From Flavobacterium hungaricum (lineage in GTDB: Bacteria > Bacteroidota > Bacteroidia > Flavobacteriales > Flavobacteriaceae): a DNA stretch of 64,000 nt. Under the pieces are notes generated by a model that saw only the letters and a list, made by a program, of their open reading frames with translations, did no database searches and was not told the origin of the DNA. The translations under genes and the position numbers were made by a program. Positions within the stretch are counted from its first letter, which is position 1; every line of letters starts with the position of its first letter. The stretch lies in contig NZ_PRDM01000001.1 of NCBI RefSeq assembly GCF_015182285.1, forward strand, positions 1,302,001 through 1,366,000, read 5' to 3'. Shown in pieces: positions 18,923 to 30,150 of this stretch.

Positions 18923-19528
18923 ACACGAATTTATAAACTAATTGCTTTTTTGATTTTAGAAAGTAATCTCATTCTTTCTTCAATAATTATATTCATCTCA
19001 GTATTTGAAAAAATCAGTATAATTTCTAGTAAAAAAATTAGTCTGTATAAGCAAAAAAAATTCGTGAATTTGTGGCAAAAAAGCACAGTACTACAGCTTT
19101 TACGCGAATTTATAAACTAATTGCTTTTTTGATTTTAGAAAGTAATCTCATTGTTTCTTTAATAATTATATTCATCTCAGTATTTGAAAAAATTCGTATA
19201 ATTTCTAGTAAAAAAATTAGTCTGCATAATCAAATTAAAATTCGTGAATTCGTGGCAAAAAAGCACAGTACTACAGCTTTTACACGAATTTATAAAATAA
19301 TTGCTTTTTTGATTTTAGAAAGTAATCTCATTCTTTCTTCAATAATTAAAGAAGATAACTCAAGGTTTAAAATTTGAGTTTTTATGTATTTCGATTTGTT
19401 TGAATCATGAGAAATATCCATCTCAGTATTTGAAAAAATTCGTATAATTTTTAGTAAAAAAAATTAGTCTGCATAAGCAAATTAAAATTCGTGAATTTGT
19501 GGCATAAAAGCACAGTACTCCAGCTTTT
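18923..19528. repeat. Tandem repeat family B (three copies, about 180 bp each)
   Basis: Copies start at 18923, 19102 and 19282 with a period of 179-180 bp. Each begins AC(A/G)CGAATTTATAAA and ends with AAAGCACAGTACT(A/C)CAGC. Copy 3 carries an insert of about 70 bp near 19349-19418 that includes a small hairpin (AACTCAA 19357-19363 / TTGAGTT 19374-19380) followed by T residues. The open frames here are repeat-derived and not genes. Together with family A this fills most of the 1086-bp gap between the HTCS and MIOX genes. Confidence 0.9.
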
Positions 19529-19565
19529 TTGTTTGTTTTATAGGTAAAATTCCTACGGTAATCAA

Positions 19566-19625
19566 TTTTATCCATGTTTTTGATGTATTAATCCATTTTG
19601 AAACGTGTATGTAATTCTATTTTTG
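19566..19625 (+). promoter_or_regulatory. MIOX promoter with the same direct-repeat activator site as susC
   Basis: TCCATGTTT (19571-19579) and TCCATTTTG (19592-19600) start 21 bp apart. The second ends in a TTTG -33 box (19597-19600), followed after 17 bp by a perfect -7 box TATTTTTG (19618-19625), 27 bp before the ATG at 19653. Compared with the susC element, 27 of the 34 positions spanning both half-sites are identical, beginning ATTTTATCCATGTTT. Shared control by the HTCS regulator is the natural reading. Confidence 0.65.
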
Positions 19626-19652
19626 TCTTCTAACTTTTAACTATTTAACATT

Positions 19653-20534
19653 ATGAAAAAGCATATAGATACAGACAATCCGTTGAATAATTTAGATGAG
19701 TGGGAAGATGATTTGCTGATGCGATATCCAGATCCATCTGAAGAGCATGCAAAAGAAAAACAGAAAGAAGAATTCAGAAATTATGTCGATTCGGATAGAG
19801 TAGAAACCGTTAAGGAGTTTTACAGAATAAACCACACGTATCAGACTTATGATTTTGTATGCAGTAAAGAACAGGATTTTCTGCAGTTTAATAGAAAAGA
19901 AATGTCAATCTGGGAAGCTGTTGAGTTTTTAAACACGCTTGTAGACGACAGTGACCCAGATATTGACTTAGACCAGACGCAGCACCTTTTACAAACTTCA
20001 GAAGCCATTCGTGCAGACGGTCATCCGGATTGGTTTGTATTGACAGGATTTATTCACGATTTGGGTAAAGTTTTATGTTTGTTTGGAGAACCTCAGTGGG
20101 CCGTGGTAGGCGATACGTTTCCGGTTGGATGTGCGTATTCAGATAAAATCGTGTATCCAGAATTTTTTAAAGAAAACCCGGATTTTACAGACGAAAGATT
20201 CAATACCAAATTTGGTGTTTACACAGAAAACTGCGGACTGGATAATGTAAAAATGAGCTGGGGACACGACGAATATTTGTACCAGATTATGAAAGATTAT
20301 TTACCAGATCCAGCTTTGTACATGATTCGTTATCATTCATTTTATTCGCAGCACAAAGAAAATGCGTATACTCATTTAATGAATGAAAAAGACATCGAAA
20401 TGTTTGACTGGGTTCGAAAATTTAATCCGTACGATTTGTATACAAAAGCGCCCGTAAAACCAGATGTCCAGGCATTACTTCCTTATTACAAAGAATTAGT
20501 TGCGAAATATCTGCCGGAAAAATTGAAATTCTAG
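19653..20534 (+). CDS. myo-Inositol oxygenase (MIOX family)
   Basis: This 293-residue cytoplasmic (no signal) di-iron enzyme oxidises myo-inositol with O2 to D-glucuronate. The whole family core is present: [11 protein letters not shown] with His111, FIHDLGK with His135-Asp136, [25 protein letters not shown] with His205, RYHSF with His228 and [14 protein letters not shown] with Asp252. These match the six iron ligands of animal MIOX. The length is close to the mouse and human proteins. It has its own promoter with an activator site like that of susC, and the GH2 gene follows after 43 bp. MIOX is unusual in a polysaccharide locus and points to an inositol-containing substrate. Confidence 0.94.
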   Translation: MKKHIDTDNPLNNLDEWEDDLLMRYPDPSEEHAKEKQKEEFRNYVDSDRVETVKEFYRINHTYQTYDFVCSKEQDFLQFNRKEMSIWEAVEFLNTLVDDSDPDIDLDQTQHLLQTSEAIRADGHPDWFVLTGFIHDLGKVLCLFGEPQWAVVGDTFPVGCAYSDKIVYPEFFKENPDFTDERFNTKFGVYTENCGLDNVKMSWGHDEYLYQIMKDYLPDPALYMIRYHSFYSQHKENAYTHLMNEKDIEMFDWVRKFNPYDLYTKAPVKPDVQALLPYYKELVAKYLPEKLKF

Positions 20535-20556
20535 AAATATCAAAAATTTCGCCTGA

Positions 20557-23718
<3,162 letters not shown>

Positions 23719-23927
23719 AGTGTTCAGTATATTATAGTGTCCAGTGTTCAGAATTTTAGTTTTCAGTACTGTTAGGTTTAAACTGAACACTAAAAAAATT
23801 GTACTCACCACTAAATAACACTGACCACTGATTACTAACTATCAACTGACCACTAAATGAGACTGACCACTAAATAAGACTGACCACTAAAAAACTGACC
23901 ACTGATTACTAACTATCAACTGACCAC
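23719..23927. repeat. Mixed inverted and direct repeat block built on TGACCAC/TGTTCAG
   Basis: AGTGTTCAG (23719-23727) is matched by the inverse CTGAACACT (23783-23791). Then a 33-bp block beginning CTGACCACTGATTACTAAC occurs twice exactly (23821-23853 and 23895-23927). Between the copies are three GACTGACCACTAAAT-like units. The block fills the gap between GH2 and the acetyltransferase gene and ends 15 bp before the ATG at 23943. Confidence 0.85.
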
Positions 23928-23942
23928 AGAATACTAAAAAAA

Positions 23943-25085
23943 ATGAGTAACAATACAACTGGAAGATTAATTTCTTTAGATGCCCTGCGCGGTTTTGTGA
24001 TGTTTTGGATTATGAGCGGAGAGCACGTTATTCACGCTCTTGCCAAAGCAGCCCCGATTCCGGTTTTTATCTGGATGTCGTCGCAATTGCATCATGCCGA
24101 ATGGAACGGAATCACATTTTATGATATGATTTTTCCGGTTTTTCTATTTGTAGCGGGAGTTTCAATGCCGTTTTCCTTAGAGAAGAAAATACATTTGGCA
24201 GGCGTAAAATCGGCAGAGGATTTACCTAAAGAAGAAAAGCGAAAGATCTATTTATCCATGCTCCGAAGAACCGCTGTCTTACTGATTTTAGGATTTGTAG
24301 TGAATGGATTATTGCGATTTGAAGGTTTAGATCATACCCGTTTGGCAAGTGTTCTGGGAAGGATCGGACTGGCTTGGTTTTTTGCTGGGATTATCTATTT
24401 GAATTTTGACTTTAAAAAACAATTAATCTGGTTTTTTGGAATCCTGATTGGATATTACGCCGCAACGAAATGGATTCCAGTTCCTGATTTTGGAGCAGGA
24501 GTTTTAACCAAAGAAGGTTCTTTAGAAGGATATATCGATCGTTTACTTTTACCGGGCAGACTGCACAGCACAGTTTACGATCCCGAAGGAATATTTTCGA
24601 CGCTTCCTGCAGTTTCGACCGCTTTATTAGGTGTTTTTGTCGGCACTTTTTTAAAAGTAAAATGTTCTTTTTCAATAAAAATACGACTGTTATTAATGGC
24701 TTTAACAGCTGTTGTGCTGATTATCGCAGGTTTGATTTGGGATAGTAGTTTTCCAATCAACAAACATTTATGGACAAGTTCTTTTGTATGCTTTGTGGGA
24801 GGTTTCAGCATTTTGTTTTTTGTCTTTTTTTATGTGATTATTGATTTATTTGGTTTTCACAAATGGGCATTTCCGCTAGTATTGATTGGTTCCAATTCAA
24901 TCCTAATTTACATCGCATCAGAAGGTTTAGTCGATTTTAAACATTCCGCAGATTATGTTTTTGGCGGACTTATACAATTTACACCATTGATCTGGCAGCC
25001 TTTTTTTGCTGCTTTATCGGTAACCGTTGTCCAGCTTTTACTGCTTTACTTTTTATATAAAAGAAAATGGTTTCTAAAAATTTGA
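23943..25085 (+). CDS. Membrane acetyltransferase, HGSNAT/NagX-like (DUF5009)
   Basis: This is a 380-residue polytopic inner-membrane protein with about 10 hydrophobic segments. It begins GRLISLDALRGFVMFWIM, followed by HHAEWNGITFYDMIFPVFLF. The His51-x-x-Trp-Asn-Gly motif is the feature shared with human HGSNAT, where (from memory) the active-site His lies. Human HGSNAT takes acetyl from cytosolic acetyl-CoA and passes it through the membrane to a terminal alpha-glucosamine. A terminal alpha-GlcN acceptor here would yield alpha-GlcNAc, the substrate of the GH89 enzyme encoded at the start of the window. The SSS transporter follows after 54 bp. The family is sure; the acceptor is inferred. 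Confidence 0.85.
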   Translation: MSNNTTGRLISLDALRGFVMFWIMSGEHVIHALAKAAPIPVFIWMSSQLHHAEWNGITFYDMIFPVFLFVAGVSMPFSLEKKIHLAGVKSAEDLPKEEKRKIYLSMLRRTAVLLILGFVVNGLLRFEGLDHTRLASVLGRIGLAWFFAGIIYLNFDFKKQLIWFFGILIGYYAATKWIPVPDFGAGVLTKEGSLEGYIDRLLLPGRLHSTVYDPEGIFSTLPAVSTALLGVFVGTFLKVKCSFSIKIRLLLMALTAVVLIIAGLIWDSSFPINKHLWTSSFVCFVGGFSILFFVFFYVIIDLFGFHKWAFPLVLIGSNSILIYIASEGLVDFKHSADYVFGGLIQFTPLIWQPFFAALSVTVVQLLLLYFLYKRKWFLKI

Positions 25086-25139
25086 TGCATTAAATTTTAA
25101 AATACATTTTACTATCTAACCACAACTAACCACACCATT

Positions 25140-26777
25140 ATGAATGTATTACAAACCGCAGATTACATTGTCTTCTTTATATACTTTGTCATAGTGACCG
25201 CCTATGGAATGTATATTTACAGAAGCAAAAAAACAGCTGCAACGAGTTCAAACGAATATTTTTTAGCAGAAGGCTCCCTGACCTGGTGGGCAATTGGCGC
25301 TTCTTTGATTGCTTCTAATATTTCAGCAGAGCATTTTATCGGAATGAGCGGTTCGGGTTTCGCGATCGGATTGGCGATTGCTTCTTACGAATGGATGTCT
25401 GCCGCTACTTTGATTATTGTAGCCATGTTTATCCTGCCGATTTATCTTAAAAACAGAATATTCACTATGCCTCAGTTCCTGGCAAAAAGATACAGCGGCA
25501 CCGTGAGTACGATTATGGCCATTATTTGGCTGTTGATTTATGTTTTTGTTAATCTAACTTCTATTATTTATTTAGGCGCGTTGGCGATTTCGTCCATAGC
25601 TCCGATAAGCTTTCAGTTTTGCGTAATTGGTTTAAGTTTATTTTCGGTTATTGTGACTTTGGGCGGTATGAAAGTGATTGGTTATACCGATATGTTTCAA
25701 GTTATCGTTTTGATTTTGGGCGGATTAGTAACTACTTATTTGGCTTTAACATTACTTTCGGATCAGTTTGGTTTTGGAAAAGATATCCTAAAAGGACTTG
25801 CCGTTATTGCAGATCAGGCGCCAGATCATTTGCACATGATTTTAGACGAATCAAATCCGCATTATACAGAACTGCCGGGAATGTCGGTTTTGGTTGGAGG
25901 AATGCTGATTAACAATCTCGCTTATTGGGGATGCAATCAATATATTGTTCAGAGAGCTTTGGGAGCCGATTTAAAAACAGCCCGTAAAGGAATTTTATTT
26001 GCAGCGTTTCTAAAATTATTAGTGCCAATTATCGCCGTTCTACCCGGAATTGCCATGTTTGTAATGCATCAGAACGGAGCATTTCAACAGGAGATGGTCG
26101 ATGCGGCAGGCGTTTTAAAACCAGATCATGCGTATCCAACTTTAATGAATTTACTTCCGGCGGGATTAAAAGGTGTGGCTTTGGCGGCATTGACAGCGGC
26201 AATTGTAGCCTCTTTAGCAGGAAAAGCCAATAGTATTTCAACCATTTTTTCTTTAGATATTTATAAAAAATACTTCAATTCGCAGGCATCAGAAAAAAAA
26301 CTGGTTCGCACCGGAAGATGGTGTGTAGTAGTTTGTATGATTATTGCAGCTTTTGTGGCTCCGGCTTTAAAATCTCTGGATCAGGCATATCAGTTTATAC
26401 AAGAATATGTTGGGTTTTTCTCTCCAGGCGTTTTAGCAATTTTCTTATTGGGAATGTTTTGGAAAAAAACAACTCCAACAGCTGGATTAGCTGGAGCATT
26501 ATTGACAGTGCCGATTGCAGCGGTTTTAAAATTCCTGCCCATGTGGACAGAAGGCGCCTTTCCTGATTATCCTTTCTTAGACAGAATGACGATTGTTTTC
26601 TTCATTATTGTATTTCTTATGGTGGGAATCAGTCTGGCGAAACCAGTGTCGGAAGAAGAAGCCGAAAATCACGCGATAGAAGTTGATAATGCTATGTTTA
26701 AGGTATCACCAGAGTTTATAATTGGTTCGTTTATTATCTGTGGAATTTTGGTGGCGTTGTACACTGTTTTCTGGTAA
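25140..26777 (+). CDS. Sodium:solute symporter, SSS/SGLT family
   Basis: This 545-residue inner-membrane carrier moves a sugar, polyol or uronate with Na+. About 13-14 membrane helices are visible, with family landmarks such as SNEYFLAEGSLTWWAIGASLIASNIS near the N-terminus (split here by function: GSLTWWAIGAS is the TM1-2 motif), SGSGFAIGLA, and NLAYWGCNQYIVQRALGA in the middle. It closely resembles SGLT-like proteins of other Bacteroidota sugar loci. It is encoded 54 bp after the acetyltransferase. The likely cargo is a monosaccharide released by the locus, or inositol given the MIOX upstream; this is inference. Confidence 0.9.
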   Translation: MNVLQTADYIVFFIYFVIVTAYGMYIYRSKKTAATSSNEYFLAEGSLTWWAIGASLIASNISAEHFIGMSGSGFAIGLAIASYEWMSAATLIIVAMFILPIYLKNRIFTMPQFLAKRYSGTVSTIMAIIWLLIYVFVNLTSIIYLGALAISSIAPISFQFCVIGLSLFSVIVTLGGMKVIGYTDMFQVIVLILGGLVTTYLALTLLSDQFGFGKDILKGLAVIADQAPDHLHMILDESNPHYTELPGMSVLVGGMLINNLAYWGCNQYIVQRALGADLKTARKGILFAAFLKLLVPIIAVLPGIAMFVMHQNGAFQQEMVDAAGVLKPDHAYPTLMNLLPAGLKGVALAALTAAIVASLAGKANSISTIFSLDIYKKYFNSQASEKKLVRTGRWCVVVCMIIAAFVAPALKSLDQAYQFIQEYVGFFSPGVLAIFLLGMFWKKTTPTAGLAGALLTVPIAAVLKFLPMWTEGAFPDYPFLDRMTIVFFIIVFLMVGISLAKPVSEEEAENHAIEVDNAMFKVSPEFIIGSFIICGILVALYTVFW

Positions 26778-26842
26778 TATTTAGCAATTAGCCACAAAGC
26801 CAAGAAGGCACAAAGTTTTTGTTGTAAATAAGATTAAAAAGG

Positions 26843-26949
26843 TTTTTGTTTCACGCAGATTAGGCAAATTTTAGCTGATTTAATTTGATTTTTTATAAAA
26901 TATCTGCAAGAGCAGCTTAAATCTTTTTTAAATCTGCGTGAAACAAAAA
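26843..26949. repeat. Long inverted repeat upstream of the first GH28 gene
   Basis: TTTTTGTTTCACGCAGATT (26843-26861) is perfectly inverse to 26931-26949, 19-bp arms with a 69-bp interior. It is followed by 'cttagcgactttgcgagattaa'-type DNA. The same kind of element lies before the second GH28 gene. Confidence 0.85.
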
Positions 26950-26986
26950 AACTTAGCGACTTTGCGAGATTAAAAAACATACACAA

Positions 26987-28516
26987 ATGAAAAGAAATTT
27001 TATAATTACACTCCTTATCTTTTGCTTCTCGCTGACTGTTTCGGCGCAGAGGATATTTGATATTAAAAAATACGGTGCTGTAGGAGATGGAAAAACCTTG
27101 AATACAAAAGCAATCCAAAAAGCGATAGATGCTGCGAATAAAGGCAAAGGCGGAAAAATTGTATTTTCTAAGGGAACATTCCTTTCTGGAAGTATTGTTT
27201 TAAAAGATAATGTGGAATTGTTTTTTGAAGATGGAGCTGTTCTATTAGGAAGTTCCAATCCTGATGATTATCCGAAATACGAAGGAATCAGAGCTTTTAT
27301 TATTGCATACAATTCAAAGAATATTGCGGTTAACGGAAAAGGAATTATAGACGGTCAGGGAAGAGAATTGGCTTTGGCCATTGACAGTCTGCATCATACA
27401 GGCGTGCGAATTGATCCAAAATACAATTACAGAAGAATGCGCCCCGAAGATGGAAGAGGAAAACTGGTTTCTTTTGTAAAATGTGATTCAATTACGATGA
27501 CCCAGATTACTTTAAAGAATAGTCCGGGATGGACACAATGTTTTAGAGAATGCAAAAATATTGTCATTGATTTTATGAAAGTAGAAAGCAGAGCCTACTG
27601 GAATAATGACGGAATTGATATAGACGGCTGCGAAAATGTTCGAATTACGAATTGTAATGTAAATACAGCCGATGACGGAATCTGCTTAAAATCTGAAGTC
27701 CCTGGTTTGCACAATAGCAACATTTACATCGGCAATTGTACGATTCGATCAAGTGCCAATGCAGTGAAATTTGGTACAGGTTCTTACGGAAGTTTCAAAA
27801 ATGTTACGATTGAAAATATCAAGGTTTTTGACACGTTCAGATCGGCGGTTGCGATTGAATCGGTTGACGGTGCTGAGATTGAAAACATTAAAGTTTCAGA
27901 TATTACAGCTGTAAATACTGGAAATGCAATTCTAATTCGTTTAGGACATCGAAACGGAGAAAAAGCGGGATACATCAAAAATGTATCAATTAAAAATGTA
28001 AAAGTGCAAGTTCCGTTTGGGCGTCCAGATATTGATTACGATATGCGCGGACCAGAAGTAGATTATTTCCATAATCCGTTTCCGTCTTCGATTGCAGGAA
28101 TTCCGGGGCATTCAATAGAAAATGTGACGTTAGAAAATATAGAAATCATTTATCCAGGAAAAGCATCAAAAGGCATGGCATATCATCCGTTAAGCCGATT
28201 GAAAGATGTTAAAGAAAACATCAACGGTTATCCAGAATTTACGATGTTTGGAGAACTGCCTTCGTGGGGGTTTTATGTACGCCACGTCAACGGAATTCAG
28301 ATGAAAAACATCAAATTGGTTTTGGATAAAGAAGATTTTCGTCCGGCTTTTGTTTTTGATGATGTGAAAGATTTGACGATGGAGGAGATTGATGTTCCTT
28401 CGGATAAAATGAATCAGATTGTTTTTAAAGATGTTTCGGGAAGCAATCTTGACAATGAAGCTGCAAAAAGAAAAATCGAACCAGAACAGAATAAGTTTGA
28501 ATTGCCTGCGCATTAA
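26987..28516 (+). CDS. GH28 polygalacturonase-family enzyme (first of a tandem pair)
   Basis: This 509-residue exported protein has a Sec signal ending near residue 20 (VSAQ). It has a right-handed beta-helix typical of GH28. Family features are FDIKKYGAVGDGKT at the N-terminus, NNDGIDIDG (Asp208, Asp211), ADDGICLKS (Asp229-Asp230) and KFGTGSYG in the place of the usual GHG. GH28 enzymes cut alpha-1,4-galacturonic acid or rhamnogalacturonan bonds. The N-terminus and signal are very like those of the next gene, although the rest is divergent. The product would act on pectin-type chains; exo- or endo-action cannot be told from the sequence. Confidence 0.88.
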   Translation: MKRNFIITLLIFCFSLTVSAQRIFDIKKYGAVGDGKTLNTKAIQKAIDAANKGKGGKIVFSKGTFLSGSIVLKDNVELFFEDGAVLLGSSNPDDYPKYEGIRAFIIAYNSKNIAVNGKGIIDGQGRELALAIDSLHHTGVRIDPKYNYRRMRPEDGRGKLVSFVKCDSITMTQITLKNSPGWTQCFRECKNIVIDFMKVESRAYWNNDGIDIDGCENVRITNCNVNTADDGICLKSEVPGLHNSNIYIGNCTIRSSANAVKFGTGSYGSFKNVTIENIKVFDTFRSAVAIESVDGAEIENIKVSDITAVNTGNAILIRLGHRNGEKAGYIKNVSIKNVKVQVPFGRPDIDYDMRGPEVDYFHNPFPSSIAGIPGHSIENVTLENIEIIYPGKASKGMAYHPLSRLKDVKENINGYPEFTMFGELPSWGFYVRHVNGIQMKNIKLVLDKEDFRPAFVFDDVKDLTMEEIDVPSDKMNQIVFKDVSGSNLDNEAAKRKIEPEQNKFELPAH

Positions 28517-28539
28517 GAGTTGACCATAAAGACACGAAG

Positions 28540-28590
28540 TTTGTTTCACGCAGATTTTAAATGAAATCTGAAAAATCTGCGTGAAACAAA
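28540..28590. repeat. Inverted repeat between the two GH28 genes
   Basis: TTTGTTTCACGCAGATTTT (28540-28558) is perfectly inverse to 28572-28590, a 19-bp stem with a 13-bp loop. It shares the GTTTCACGCAGATT core with the repeat at 26843-26949 and is followed by similar 'gactttgcgagattaaa' DNA. Confidence 0.88.
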
Positions 28591-28686
28591 AAATAGCGAT
28601 TCTACGACTTTGCGAGATTAAATAACAAATACTTAAAAAAAACTTAGTGCCTTAGCGTCTTTGCGGCATTAAAAAAACAAAATATA

Positions 28687-30126
28687 ATGAAAAAGAAATC
28701 TATCATCGCACTCCTCATTTTCTGCCTTTCGTTCACCGTTTCGGCGCAAAAGATCTATGACGTTAAAAAATACGGAGCCAAAGGAGACGGAAAAACAAAT
28801 GACGCAGCCGCGATTCAAAAAGCAATTGATGCCTGCAGTAAAACGGGAGGAAGGGTTTTAATTCCGGCGCCGTTTACTTTTTTGGCTGGACCGTTTGATG
28901 TAAAATCAAAAGTAGAGCTGCATATCGAAGCTGGTGCAAAATTACTGGCAAGTCCAGATGAAAAATTATATACCAAAAGCGCTTTCAGAAACAATCCGGG
29001 AGAAGGAACAATCTGGATTGGCGGCGAAAATGTCGAGGATTTTACGATTAGCGGCAGCGGCAAAATAGATGGAAACGGAATCTCGTTTATGGGCGAAGAA
29101 CAGGAAGATGCTTATGTTCTGAAACCATTTAATGTCTTAGATCCAAGACCTCACGTTTTGACGATTATCGGCGGTAAAAACATAAGAATTCATGATGTCC
29201 ATATCGGAAATTCAGCGTATTGGACGATTCATTTAGTGGGGTGTAACGATGTTGTAATCAGCGGTATTACGTTATTGAACAGCTTGAAAGTCCGTAATAG
29301 TGACGGAATCGATCTGGATCATTCTAAAAATGTCAGAATCAGTGATTGTTATATCGAAAGCGGTGACGATTGTATCTGTTTAAAAAACAGAAGGGAATTT
29401 GAAGAATTTGGTGCCTGCGAAAATATTACCGTAACAAATTGTACGATGACGAGCAGCAGCTGTGCGATTAAAATTGGTTCTGAAAATATGGATGCCATCA
29501 GACAAGTTGTTTTTAATAATTGTATCATTAAAAACAGCAATCGTGCTTTAGGAATCCAGAATCGTGATGAAGGAACCGTAAGCGATGTTATTTTTTCGAA
29601 CATTATTGTAGAAAGTAAATTGAATACCGATACTTGGTGGGGAAAAGCAGAACCGATTTATGTAACGGCCTTCAGCAGAGCAAAAGGAAATCATAAAGAT
29701 GCGAACTGGCGTTTTCCGAAAGGAGCGACAGAAGGAAAAGTGGGCGGAATCAAAAATATTTATTTCTCTAATATTCAGTGTACGGGAGAAAATGGGGTGT
29801 TTGTGAGCGGCGAATCAAAAGATAAAATTCAAAATATTGTTTTTGATGATGTGAGTGTTTTTATGACTAAAACAACTTCTTTTCCAGGAGGTTTGTACGA
29901 CAGACGTCCGGCTAATGTGGAAGGTTTTGTCAAAGGAAGTACTTCGGGGTTTTATTTTGAAAATGCAGAACGTATCAAGGTTCAGAATTGTACCGTACAA
30001 TGGGGTGAAAATAAACCGGATTATTTTAAATATGCTGTAGAAAGTAAAAATGTAGATTCTTTAATTATTACTAATTTAGACGGACAGGCTGCTTTTCCTG
30101 AAAAATTAGAAGCCGTAAAAAAATAA
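28687..30126 (+). CDS. GH28 polygalacturonase-family enzyme (second of a tandem pair)
   Basis: This 479-residue exported beta-helix enzyme has a Sec signal ending near residue 20 (VSAQ). GH28 catalytic marks are NSDGIDLDH (Asp206) and SGDDCICLK (Asp227-Asp228), preceded by YDVKKYGAKGDGKT. A typical GH28 terminal region is present. Compared with the first GH28, it keeps the signal and first 40 residues but differs in the loops, so the two probably act on different linkages. The GH51 gene starts 24 bp after its stop, indicating co-transcription. Confidence 0.9.
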   Translation: MKKKSIIALLIFCLSFTVSAQKIYDVKKYGAKGDGKTNDAAAIQKAIDACSKTGGRVLIPAPFTFLAGPFDVKSKVELHIEAGAKLLASPDEKLYTKSAFRNNPGEGTIWIGGENVEDFTISGSGKIDGNGISFMGEEQEDAYVLKPFNVLDPRPHVLTIIGGKNIRIHDVHIGNSAYWTIHLVGCNDVVISGITLLNSLKVRNSDGIDLDHSKNVRISDCYIESGDDCICLKNRREFEEFGACENITVTNCTMTSSSCAIKIGSENMDAIRQVVFNNCIIKNSNRALGIQNRDEGTVSDVIFSNIIVESKLNTDTWWGKAEPIYVTAFSRAKGNHKDANWRFPKGATEGKVGGIKNIYFSNIQCTGENGVFVSGESKDKIQNIVFDDVSVFMTKTTSFPGGLYDRRPANVEGFVKGSTSGFYFENAERIKVQNCTVQWGENKPDYFKYAVESKNVDSLIITNLDGQAAFPEKLEAVKK

Positions 30127-30150
30127 GCATCTGACTATTTCCAAAAAACT

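Noticed and set aside
18851..19377. Two + strand open frames of 89 and 101 codons
   Set aside because: Both lie wholly in tandem repeat family B, and parts of them repeat each other with the same period. They are repeat DNA, not genes.
23821..23927. CRISPR-like pattern with two 33-bp identical blocks
   Set aside because: Only two copies, the spacer between them is itself made of the same words, and no cas gene is in the window.
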